Assembly (NCBI GenBank): GCA_022702705.1
Contig: CM040423.1
Location: 39,164,392-39,228,391, forward strand
Reading direction: 5' to 3'
Source: Papilionanthe hookeriana x Papilionanthe teres
Taxonomy: Eukaryota > Streptophyta > Magnoliopsida > Asparagales > Orchidaceae
DNA length: 64,000 bases
Under the pieces are notes generated by a model, which was not told the origin of the DNA, searched no databases, and saw only the letters and a list, made by a program, of their open reading frames with translations. Positions 55,201-64,000 of this stretch are shown piece after piece. The position numbers were made by a program, and so were the translations under genes. The stretch's first letter is position 1; each line of letters begins with the position of its first letter.

Positions 55201-56293
55201 AAACGACCCGATTAGCCATCACTGTATTCTCAAATCTAGTATTTGAGAATCTAATATATTGGTTTGAACACATGCAGACATTTTATTTCATTTGTTTGAG
55301 TCATTTTAGCTGGAGCATTTGGTATCTTACGACAATTTATATGATCTAAAACATGAATTGAATTAAAGATTGCTTTAAATGACATTTTTAAGACTTGAAA
55401 TTACATAACTTTGTCTCATACGAACACACACACAGACACACACACAGACACACATATATCTACTTCAATATTTTAAAAACTTGCTTTTGTTTGCTAGCAA
55501 ACTGATGGTGGTGGTGATTAATTTAAAATTTGAGAAAAGATGTATATTTGAATTATCTTTCATCCCTAAGAGCCTAAATTCAAACACACAATTTTATATT
55601 GATTTTCAAACCCTAGGAGTCTCAGTCTAAAGAGCTCAATTATAAAACACTTTCAAGTTCATGAGCTTTATATTTTTAAAATTAAAAAAATAATATTTTT
55701 AAGCCCTTAGAAGTTCATATTTAAAAGTCTTAAGGAGTTTAAATTTTTAAAAAACCGAGTCCTTGATATTTTAAACCCTAAGAGAGCTAACTTTTAAAAA
55801 CTAAAGTTTCCCAATCATTTTAAAATTCAAAATGATATTACAAGTACAAATCATCCAAAATTCCAGCAACCTCCCGACGTCAATCATCATTTGAGGGCAT
55901 GAGAGAATGTCAGTCTTCCCAACTATCTTAAAAGACGAGTTAGTGAGTATTGCGATACACTATGACAGCGGAGCAAAAATATAAACTTAACATGCTATTT
56001 TAAAAGACGCAACGGGTCTTCAATCATAAATGCAAAGTCTGGTTGCTTGGAAAGAACCTAATGGAACTGTTGGGGAGAGATGTGCGAATGGTGAGAGCGG
56101 GAACGAATGATTTAATATTAATTTAATTTAATTTAATTTACTCTAATTAATAATATTAATCATTTTTAATACTCTTTTAATATCAACACATATAACATAG
56201 CAAGACCACATCAAACATATCACTTCTACATTAGAATTAGTATGGTACATATGTAAATTTTCCTACTTCAACATGTGGTAATTTAAAAAATTA

Positions 56294-56364
<71 letters not shown>

Positions 56365-58663
56365 AAGGAAAACTGACCACATCCATTCGAGAATTAACAT
56401 CTGCCACAAAGCAAGGAAGTGTTCCTTTGGCATAACCAACTATTATGTTGTCAATTGTTCTGCAATTATTATTGTAAAAGACAAAATTACATATATACCA
56501 AATTATAACTTAATGCAATATTTGATTTTGATTTTTGGCTTTACCTATTTCCTTCAATCCAACCGGGAAATGGCTCCTTCCATGTACTCGTTATAATTGT
56601 TGGGCGAGCTATAACAAGTGGCATGTTCCCCCTTAGCTTCCCAACCATCATCTCCCCCATTGCCTTTGTGAACACATACGTATTTGGCCACCCATAATGT
56701 CGAGCTCTTCAACAAAATATACATAAAATAAAAATTAAAATTTATTATTTGTATTTACATCTAATGATAAATTCCAACCTTTCGATGCCGAGCTCTTTCA
56801 TGGCCATTCTCTCAGCTCCTAATGTGGTGTTGCGAGATCGGAGTTCTTTCTTTCTTCTTTCGACCAGTTCTAACTCGGTTTCAATGTCTAAATGCATGTT
56901 GCCTTTGAGTGTTTCACCCATGCTGAAAGCCTTCTCTAACAGCACTCCCTCCTTTTCTCCAGTAACATAAGCTGAAATTGATTGCCGCAATCAAAGTTTA
57001 ATTACAATTATTATATATTCCTGAAGTTATAGGATAGGTGTGTAATTTACCAGTTGAAACATGGAGAAAAACTTCAAGTTTGCTGCACTTTTTTGCAAAA
57101 TTCATGGTGTGTTGTGCACCTAATACATTAATATCCAAAGCAACATCATACCTACAAAATTAACAATTTCACATACTAATTGCTTTTGGAAAGTTTGAAA
57201 GGAAAATTAACAATTTCACATCATTATATTTCACTTTTAATAATAAAATGATGGTGCCATATACATACATATATATGATATGAGGTTAAAGATACTATTA
57301 AAATTGGCTTATGTGTTGCCGATAAAGTATGCATCTCTGTTAGTTTAACAAAAGGAAACATCCCTTAGCCCCTTCTCGTAGTTGGTTGGTTGAACCATTA
57401 AAAAGAAGAACCAGGTCAGAAATAAGAAGTAAAGAAGTGAGATGGATCAATCCTACGCCTAAACATAGCATGACTCCAGAAGATTCTACGCTCGATTGAG
57501 GCCTAGGATATAGAGGATAACGTTGATCGTACTACCTCCAACAGTCATACTAAAGTCCAGTCACAACGAGAAGACTAAGGATTCACTATCTTTCGTCACA
57601 CAATTGTAATCAAAACACTGATTTGTTGCGTTGCATGTAAATATTGATGTTTATATACTGTTATAAAAGCATACAATCATTGTGGAATATATATGTACAT
57701 GCCCCTAAAAATAAACATCCTCTAGCTTGCTTCTTATCCTAGAACAAACTGAAAGATCATAATCATATAGATAAGAAAAACTAAAATGTAATTAAAATGG
57801 CAATTAGCTTAATTACCTGACATAAAAATTGGTAGTGGCAGCTACATGGATGACCATGTTGACATTATTCCACAATAATTCTCTCATATTCATGTCTTCT
57901 ATTCCCAAATTGTGATGAACAATGTCTCCTGGAACTGCACAAACCTTCTCTGCCATATACGAATTGAATTCCTTCCCATGCTCTTTTCTCAGAATATCAA
58001 ATAATTCCTTTTCTTTCACCTAAATTTACAAAATATTTATTACTTTAAATATAAATAAATTATTAAATATTTATAAAATATTAAATTTATGTAAAGCTTT
58101 TGTCAAATAACTGAGCCCACGTTCATTTCCATTTTATATGTCAGATCTCTTAAGACGAGTAAAATAATGCACAGCTGCTGAGACTTTTATGTACAGACAT
58201 ATTAATTGCACTGTTTATTTTCATGGCGACTTCTAGTCTTACACTTTACAATTATAACACCCAAATCTTTTATATCAAAACTTTGATTCATATGCAAATA
58301 TCAAAATTTATATGTCATATATGTAAATAAACATAAGAAAATTTGTGGCATGTATGTAAAAGTTGCTCTTATTTTGACTGAAGTAATTGAATGTTAAACC
58401 TCGTTCTGCAGCCGCTGCTCAGCAGATTTGGCATCACTGGCTCTTACAAGAAGGTACAGCCTCTTCACCTTCGGCTGAACTCTAAGCACCTTCTCCACAA
58501 ATACTTCCCATCACAAACAACATTAGCTTAGCAAACATATATATATATATTTATATATACATAATAAGATACAAAGTTTCTTACTCTTTGCCAAGAAGCC
58601 GGTTGAGCCAGTGATGAGAATACTCTTATCTATCAACGCATCCACCATTCCACCCAACTCCAT
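52204..58663 (-). CDS. FAR: Alcohol-forming fatty acyl-CoA reductase
   Basis: Ten exons with consistent phases: 58663-58585, 58503-58400, 58019-57817, 57151-57051, 56971-56779, 56706-56545, 56459-56378, 53383-53117, 53021-52894, 52354-52204; 489 aa. The N-terminal Rossmann motif TGSTGFLAK (18-26) binds NAD(P)H. The active-site YxxxK is YVFTK (Tyr237, Lys241). Other family blocks are VIHVAATTNF, HVSTAYVTGE, ARPTIITSTWKEPFPGWIEG, YHISSSVRNPV and the C-terminal domain ending FDPRKIDWDEYF...HIPGVIKY. Length equals that of non-plastid plant FARs. There is no MS2-like plastid extension, so ER location is likely. Family reaction: acyl-CoA to primary fatty alcohol for cuticular wax, suberin or pollen wall. 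Which one is not decidable here. Start ATG chosen because it fits the family N terminus and follows a CT-rich leader. Confidence 0.95.
52385..52590. mobile_element. MITE-B relic in FAR intron 9
   Basis: GGCCCCAACTATTTGGATTTG and AAGTGTCAAAAAAAGCATCCCCG on the left, TAGGGGCTAAAATAGCC and AAATAGTCGGGAACTACTATTT on the right. This matches the outward character of the family, with rearrangement. Confidence 0.4.
52640..52838 (-). mobile_element. tRNA-derived SINE in FAR intron 9
   Basis: On the minus strand it starts GTGGTTTGTTGGTAGAGCAG (tRNA A-box region, compare GTTGGTAGAGC of tRNAs), with the B box GGGGTTCGAATCCTC about 40 nt further on. An unrelated body and a TA-rich tail follow. No acceptor stem closes, so it is a SINE rather than a tRNA. 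Same head as 61076-61240. Confidence 0.65.
53473..53697. mobile_element. hAT-like MITE with 8 bp duplication, FAR intron 7
   Basis: Starts AGGTACGGAATACGC and ends GCGGATGATGTACCT. The arms pair through GATGAAGGTTATTTGAGAGG / CCTCTCAATAACATTCATC and GGTATTGGGGGATTGTATC / GACATAACCCCCCAATACC. Flanks AAATATTA (53465-53472) and AAATATTT (53698-53705) form an 8 bp duplication with one mismatch, as expected for hAT insertion. It ends 90 bp before the exon 8 acceptor. Confidence 0.7.
53723..53960. mobile_element. Second foldback MITE, FAR intron 7
   Basis: The left arm TAATGACATACAAAGCACCTGG, then AATATTGATATTTACAAATCAA, is the inverse of the right arm TTGATTTGTAAATGGTAATATTTC then AGGTGCTCTATATGTAATTG. 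The centre also carries ACACATACCACCCTCAAATAATTG, which resembles a MITE-A end. It lies 26 bp from the preceding MITE. Confidence 0.65.
53961..56377 (-). other. Remainder of FAR intron 7
   Basis: AT-rich intron sequence. CAATATGACAGGGAGGTACCC and CTAATATGACAGAAGG near 54393-54430 form a short direct repeat. (CA)n lies near 55425-55455 and (TA)n at about 56296-56360, immediately next to the exon 7 donor. No embedded gene seen. Confidence 0.5.
58225..58362. mobile_element. MITE-A half copy in FAR intron 2
   Basis: TTACACTTTACAATTATAACACCC through ATATGTAAATAAACATAAGAAAAT to GTGGCATGTATGTAAAA at 58362, about 37 nt from the exon 2 donor. The left arm is degraded. Confidence 0.5.
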
Positions 58664-58699
58664 TTCAAATGTAGAATACGCAGTAGAGATAGAGATAGA

Positions 58700-58740
<41 letters not shown>

Positions 58741-58800
58741 GTATGAAAAGTGTGTATGTTTGGGGAAAATGGAAGGTGCATGGTAAGATGGTTATATAGA
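58664..58800 (-). promoter_or_regulatory. FAR core promoter and CT-rich leader
   Basis: On the minus strand a TATA box (CTATATAAC, about 58790-58798) is followed by a leader ending in a (CT)n tract (58685-58741) about 20 nt before the ATG. With a start site some 30 nt after the TATA box, the 5' UTR would be about 100 nt. CT-rich leaders (Y patches) are common in plant core promoters. Confidence 0.65.
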
Positions 58801-59512
58801 AATAAGGAAGAGAGAGTTCCACCCTTTCCCATATGAGCATTGGAGGAGAGATTTAATGTAATAAATGAATGAGTTGTTGGTTCAATAAAAGCTTCCATGT
58901 TCTCATGCTGGGACTGTTGATCTATATATCTATCACCTCGCCCCCCATAAACTGATTACTTAATGCTGTAATATGTAAATATATTTATATATATATATAT
59001 AATTTTTATTTTTATTTTTACCACATATAATAGTTACATGAATGGGGAAGGAAAATTCCCTCACGTGAAATCTAATCCATTGTTGTCATTTTCAAGATGT
59101 AAAGAATTAATTTTTCACAATTAAGGCCTTCTCAATCATCACAGTTTTCTGTTGATTGAATGTTCACCAATAAATTCTCACCAGTTTAGTAATTAATATC
59201 ATTTTACATTCAACTCAGGCGACTAATTAGAACTGAAACGCGTAGAACATAAGGTTTAACATGCAAAAGTTTGAGAAATAGAAAAAAGTTACACTGCATT
59301 CAAGTCTCTCCACACCTTTGAACACTTCGTGACGCTTTTGCACGGCAGCAAACTCGACGAACTCGCCATCAAACTTAATCGGTAAAATTGAAGGCTTTGA
59401 GCGTCCAATTGATTGACATAATTGTAATAACAATTTACTCCACAAAAGGCAAGGAAGTAGTAGGAGATTGAAAGAAAATATGGGAATTTAAGTGCTTGTA
59501 CATCTAACACTT
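58801..59512. other. Upstream flank of FAR with a small coding-like island
   Basis: Mostly AT-rich. Around 59295-59375 on the minus strand, a GC-richer island opens with ATG and reads MASSSSLLPCKSVTKCSK before a stop after 26 codons. It could be the first exon of an otherwise missing gene or chance. Confidence 0.3.
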
Positions 59513-59735
59513 AGGCTCTGTTTGGGGCTGCGGTGCGGCACGGGCCGCAGAGTTGTCGACTTGGGTAAACTGTATTCTGACAACTTTTTCAAAAAAGTTA
59601 CCGTTGAGATCTACATGTTTTCACCACTCATGGCTAAGTGTTGCGGCAGCTTTCTAGCTACGGTCTGACTTTAATATGTATATTCAAAAGCTTCACGATT
59701 ACTTTGCTGCCCCAAATAAAACCTTAATTTTACAT
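59513..59735. mobile_element. hAT-like MITE
   Basis: The left end TTAGGCTCTGTTTGGGGCTGC is the inverse of the right end GCTGCCCCAAATAAAACCTTAA. Length about 220 bp. The interior includes a GC-rich GCGGTGCGGCACGGGCCGCAG. Confidence 0.6.
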
Positions 59736-60783
59736 TTTATATTAATACTGCCAAAAATTTTCATAGCACATAAAAATATGATTATATTTATTTTATTTAA
59801 GAAAATGAAGAACACCTTTCATGTATAGATAAAAAGACACATGTAGAAAAATAAAATTTAAGTGTTAGATAAATAAGTACATAAGAATACATTAAAAATC
59901 GAGTTTTAAATATGTTGCTATTTAAATAAAAACAAACGCAGCAAATTTCAATTTTAAGTGATGTGTTCTATAGAGCAAATTTCAAGCTTTCTTTTAGAAT
60001 AAAATATACATAAAATTGGGAAATATAACACTTCAACATTATTAAGTGTTTAGTATTACTCATATACTAGATAAGGGACAGATGCTAGAGTAGAGCGGAA
60101 ACATCTATCCAATTAGCGGAGTTTTGTTATATAGGTTGGGGGTGAGAGGAAAACGCCCCAGGTACGGTACATGAGTAATTTTGTAATTACATATTGTACA
60201 CTAGGGCTATACATATGTGCCTATTGCAACCATAAAGGTAACACTCTGTACTCTTTTCTGAATTGAAAAGAAAGTCACCGCTTTGCTCTCAAGAACTAGA
60301 CATATTTGCTAAAACTCATTAAATCTTTGTGTTCTTCTTCTATATTTGGATTTCTTTGCCCTAACATTAAGTTTTTTTTTATTTATTTTTATTTTTTTAT
60401 TTATTTTTTCTTTCCTTAAAAAATAGAGCGGTATTATGAAAAAAAGGAAAGCGCAAAATAATCTGATAAAATATTTAGTTATGATGACCATAGAAAATTA
60501 AATATTTTTAGATTTAAATACAACATAAATTTTCATTAATTTCAATACATTTTTCTGACTATAAGATATTGTTCTAACAATTTGCAGTCAGATAAATACC
60601 TTGAAGACCACTATCTATTTTTAAAAAAATTGAAATACACCTTTCGAGTACAGATAAATTTCCTATCAACTTTTGTTGTAGACATATAAAAATCTTATAG
60701 GCCAATATCTATCGTTCACCTAAAAAATTTAATACTATTTAAAATTTATCCGACAATAAGGTATTGGCCTATTAATTTGTCAA

Positions 60784-60846
<63 letters not shown>

Positions 60847-61075
60847 CAAGTAAAATAGTAATAGCTATTCAACCGGTCGCCTGTTCATAAAATATTGGCA
60901 GCCATAAATGAATACATTCCAGAAGATACGACATCACACAATCGTATTTTCTAAGGTTGATTTTCTAAACTTTGTTGCATTTCATGAATAGAATTTAGGG
61001 AAAAATTCCTTAAAATATGGCCATCTTCATTAAATTTCATATATATATATATCTATATATATATATATAATTGTG
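59736..61075. other. AT-rich intergenic
   Basis: No gene seen. (TA)n at about 60786-60843. Repeated TGACTATAAGATATTG / GACAATAAGGTATTGG motifs (about 60555 and 60750) suggest another diverged repeat. Confidence 0.4.
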
Positions 61076-61240
61076 CTGCCAGTCATGATTTGTTGGTAGA
61101 AGCAACCTCTTTAAAGGCCAGGTTTCTTCAAGCTCACGAGTTCGAATCCTCATCCTGGGCAAGACATCGGAAGTGAAGGTGGTCACGCACATGAGAGTTG
61201 TTCGAGACTTGCATAATAGCCTCCAACCATTTTTTTTTTA
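61076..61240 (+). mobile_element. tRNA-derived SINE
   Basis: GATTTGTTGGTAGAAGCAACC (A-box region) and GAGTTCGAATCCTC (B box) lie about 40 nt apart. The body ends before a T-run and (TA)n. Its head matches the intron SINE at 52640-52838 (TTGTTGGTAGA then GCAACCTCTTTAAAGG against GCAGCCTCTTTGAAGG). Confidence 0.6.
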
Positions 61241-63040
61241 ATATATATATAATTTAATTATTTCGAGTGAAAAAGAGCTGCAAAAAAAAAGAAGGGATTC
61301 GTAATCGACTCGTTTGCTTAGCAAATAAATTGAATACAAGCTAATTAATGAGCGGAACAGTAGCGAACAATGAGCTGTTTTGCAGCCTTAGTTACCTTTC
61401 AGATCTTCTGTTATAATGGGTCATTTGAAAATATTGAATTTATATTTGTGCCGACCTTAAATTTTTTTTTTCTTGTATCAAGTGATCATGTGATTTTGCA
61501 CCTTTTATTACATAGAAATGGTGTAAATTCAAATCGAAAACCCCACCTCTATTTTTCTCATTAATCTCAAAGTTAAAAATTTCGAGCCAAATATGAATCA
61601 AATACGAACAAGAATATAAAAATGAACTGAACAGAAATACACTTTACACGAGCAATTTAAAACAACATTGCTCGCTCGTGAAAACAAGAACATTCGCCAA
61701 GTCTAGGCTCGCTCAAACTCTACTTATTACAGTTCTTTTCGCAAAGTGAAAGATATGTAAATATATAAGAATTGAGGGGCATGCATGCAAGTCTTTCCAT
61801 TATTGCTAGGATTTACAGAGCATTCCGAGCGGGGTAAAGACTGCAGCTGTAGGTGAAATCTTAGTTCCCATTCTCTGTTGTCTAGATTGAAATATTTATG
61901 GCTTCCTCCTATGTTTGCTCAGAAATTGCAGCCCAATAAATTCTGACAACTCTTCAAACCAAATTCATTTCACATCAACCACTTGTTTTCCAGTTTTACA
62001 CCATACCAGACCGCTACATTTACAGTTATACCATGCACCCATTTCCTATATAATTATGATAGATTGCAGTTGACAGCGGTTGATGGTGATCAATGACAGT
62101 GGTCGACGCTGACAGTGATGATGCTGAACTTCAGCTCATTCCTGAAGCTTTAAGCTTTCTCTTAAGCCTCAAGCCCTCTCTCATATAAGACGAGTATGAC
62201 TCTATTTATAGTATTCTGAGTGCAATTAACTTAAAAATATAAACCACTTTGATCAGACGATTCAGTGAGCTTCATTTGATCCGACGATGTTTGATGAACA
62301 TTTAAGTTCCTTAACGATGTCGGCATTGAGCACTCTTGGGCTCGTTGAATTTGTCTTGACGCTCGATCCAAATATAAGCTTGCTTGATTCAAAATTTGTT
62401 TAATATTCTAACTATATTCGGAAAACTTCTAAGAGTGGTATAGTGAGTTGATCTGAGCTTTATTTGACTCGGACTGGACTAATTTTGGTAACATTGGGTT
62501 CTTCTTGTCCGGCTAGCCAGTTTGAAATTTATCCTTTTCTTCCCTAAACTTTTAAAAAGTGAAATGCATAAGTAAATAAAATATATGTAAAAGTTAAAGT
62601 TTAGGTGTTAGATATCTAAATATATAAAAAATGAGGGTTTTTTATGTAAATATTCCTTTTAAAAATAGTTATTAGATGTTGTGATATTTGTTTTTTTTTA
62701 ATTATTGCGAACACTATAATTTTCTAAGCTATTAAAATTTATAAGAAAATAAGAAAATAATTTATAGTACTTTATAAATTGTTTCAAATTATTGAGCAGT
62801 AAAACCCTGCAAGCAAGTTGATGCTAAACCTTTATTTTTATTTTTTATTGTGGAAATTGAAAAATATAAATGACTTCAACTCAGTAATATTAGCATGGTA
62901 AATAAATAAATGATCACCTCATTTATTTGGCACATGTTGCCCACTTGCAAGCCTCTCTTGTGTCTATTTCAAAAATTAAACCTAAAATCAAAATATAAAT
63001 GAGGGTGAAAAACTCACAGCTCATTCTATCAAAAATAAAA

Positions 63041-63048
<8 letters not shown>
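61241..63048. other. Intergenic with MITE-A arms and a gag(c)TCG-type repeat
   Basis: Right MITE-A arms at about 61748-61792 (ATATGTAAATATATAAGAATTGAGGGGCATGCATG) and 62560-62652. ACTCGTTTGCTTAGC to GCTCGCTCGTG (about 61310-61720) resembles the repeat near 28250-28640. ACTCTATTTATAG near 62200 looks TATA-like but leads to no gene. Confidence 0.4.
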
Positions 63049-63112
<64 letters not shown>

Positions 63113-63265
63113 TTTGCCGCTTGCCGTGACTCATTGGTTGGTAGCTGTATTATCAGTCGTGAGTCCCTTGGGATCACGAGTTTGAGCCCGCCTGAGTGAA
63201 TCTGCCTGCAGTACAGGATCGAGTGATTAGACACATGAGATTGATTGAGAGCTCGTACCAACCTT
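63049..63265 (+). mobile_element. (TA)n plus possible tRNA-derived SINE
   Basis: (TA)n at 63049-63105 and a T-run precede CATTGGTTGGTAGCTG (A-box-like) and ACGAGTTTGAGCCCGCC (B-box-like), with GATCGAGTGATTAGACACATG in the body and an A-rich end near 63265. B box matches imperfectly. Confidence 0.45.
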
Positions 63266-63711
63266 AAAAAAAGAAAAAAGAAAAACATATGTTCATGTAA
63301 TTGTATATGCGAACAATCAATCACTGCGGAGTGCACTGTGTACTCAATCACGAATATGTTGTGTACTCCAACTCGATTGATTTTTTGCACATAAGGTGTA
63401 GTACTATTCCCATTTAACATATGTTTATAACTGAAATTTGTTATGTTTTTCTTCCTTAATCTCCAAAAATACAATAACATTAGCACATAACTAATCGATA
63501 TTATAAAACATATAGTATTTTCTTTATATACGACCAGCCCATAGTACGACAATTTTAGTATTTGAAGCGCCGTTTGCCGTTGAATACAACCCTCAAGGAG
63601 AAAATGCCTCTTTTAATGCTAATTTAGTGGATCGCAAAATGAATTTTAATAGTTAGAAATACCTAGTAATTGGAGCTCATCAATACCAAGTTATTATATA
63701 TGAAAGTAGAA
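63266..63711. other. AT-rich intergenic, nothing recognised
   Basis: No gene or repeat pair seen. The long minus-strand frame across this part depends on the (TA)n tract and is not coding. Confidence 0.4.
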
Positions 63712-63925
63712 CACGGTGCCAAAATGATCCCCAACTATTTACATGGAATAGCTCAGGGCTCAAAGTTTAGTCTCTGGCTATTTTAAAATTGAGCTCTACT
63801 AATCCTCTAAGAAACTTATTCAGCACCAATTTAAAGTGCACGCAAACAATTTTAAGACATTTATAAACTTATGGACTGAAACGACCCCATATAAATAATC
63901 AGAGACTATTCTGACAGTTTGCTCT
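63712..63925. mobile_element. MITE-B copy
   Basis: GGTGCCAAAATGATCCCCAAC on the left is the inverse of AGAGACTATTCTGACAG on the right. Internal ACTGAAACGACCCCATATAAA pairs loosely with the left arm's ATGGAATAGCTCAGGG. Confidence 0.45.
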
Positions 63926-64000
63926 ATAAAAATATATTATTTAGAATATCATGAAAGGTTCACTATTGTTATTCGTCATGAAAATTCACATTAAAAAAAA

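Noticed and set aside
62923..63552. Minus-strand open frame of 209 codons
   Set aside because: It is open only because it crosses a (TA)n tract read as Tyr-Ile repeats. No domain or coding composition outside that tract.
1..64000. CRISPR array, operon or rRNA cluster
   Set aside because: Direct repeats are LTRs, TRIM units or microsatellites. No regularly spaced identical repeats with unique spacers and no rRNA motifs. The DNA is plant nuclear.

Overview
This is nuclear DNA from a flowering plant. The genes are intron-rich and lie in AT-rich sequence full of LTR retrotransposons (Ty1/copia type), foldback MITEs, tRNA-derived SINEs and long (TA)n tracts. I could not decide between monocot and dicot from the sequence. 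I can rebuild three complete protein-coding genes by hand from reading frame, splice-site phase and family knowledge.

Layout. (1) 1-22.2 kb is repeat-dominated. It holds a cut-off LTR end at the left edge, a ~400 bp tandem duplication, a candidate TIR element carrying a GC-rich 5'-leader-like segment, and two full-length but decayed copia elements on the minus strand (6333-12954 and 14635-20382). Both have intact 5 bp target duplications, and each lies inside an older foldback element. (2) 22345-25046, plus strand: a two-exon LRR receptor kinase of 800 aa whose kinase domain has lost catalytic residues (pseudokinase), preceded by several short upstream ORFs. (3) 25.0-28.8 kb: intergenic, with a miniature LTR element (TRIM) that has three LTRs in tandem, plus several MITEs. 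(4) 28844-47625, minus strand: a ten-exon plastid NhaD-type Na+/H+ antiporter gene (583 aa) stretched over 18.8 kb. Intron 1 contains a third copia element in antisense orientation. Intron 8 contains a compound microsatellite and a truncated LTR element with a degenerate ~47 bp tandem repeat. Four introns carry the same MITE family within about 90 bp of the 3' splice site. (5) 47.6-52.2 kb: AT-rich intergenic. (6) 52204-58663, minus strand: a ten-exon alcohol-forming fatty acyl-CoA reductase (489 aa), with a TATA box and a CT-rich leader. (7) 58.8-64 kb: intergenic with SINEs, MITE relics and (TA)n tracts.

The three genes belong to unrelated processes: membrane receptor signalling, plastid ion homeostasis, and surface-lipid or suberin alcohol synthesis. 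They form no pathway or cluster. The unusual content is in the repeats. One foldback family (called MITE-A here) leaves more than ten relics in 64 kb and sits close to exon boundaries, a second foldback family (MITE-B) recurs about six times, and insertions are nested. I found no prokaryotic operon, CRISPR array, rRNA gene or convincing intact tRNA gene.
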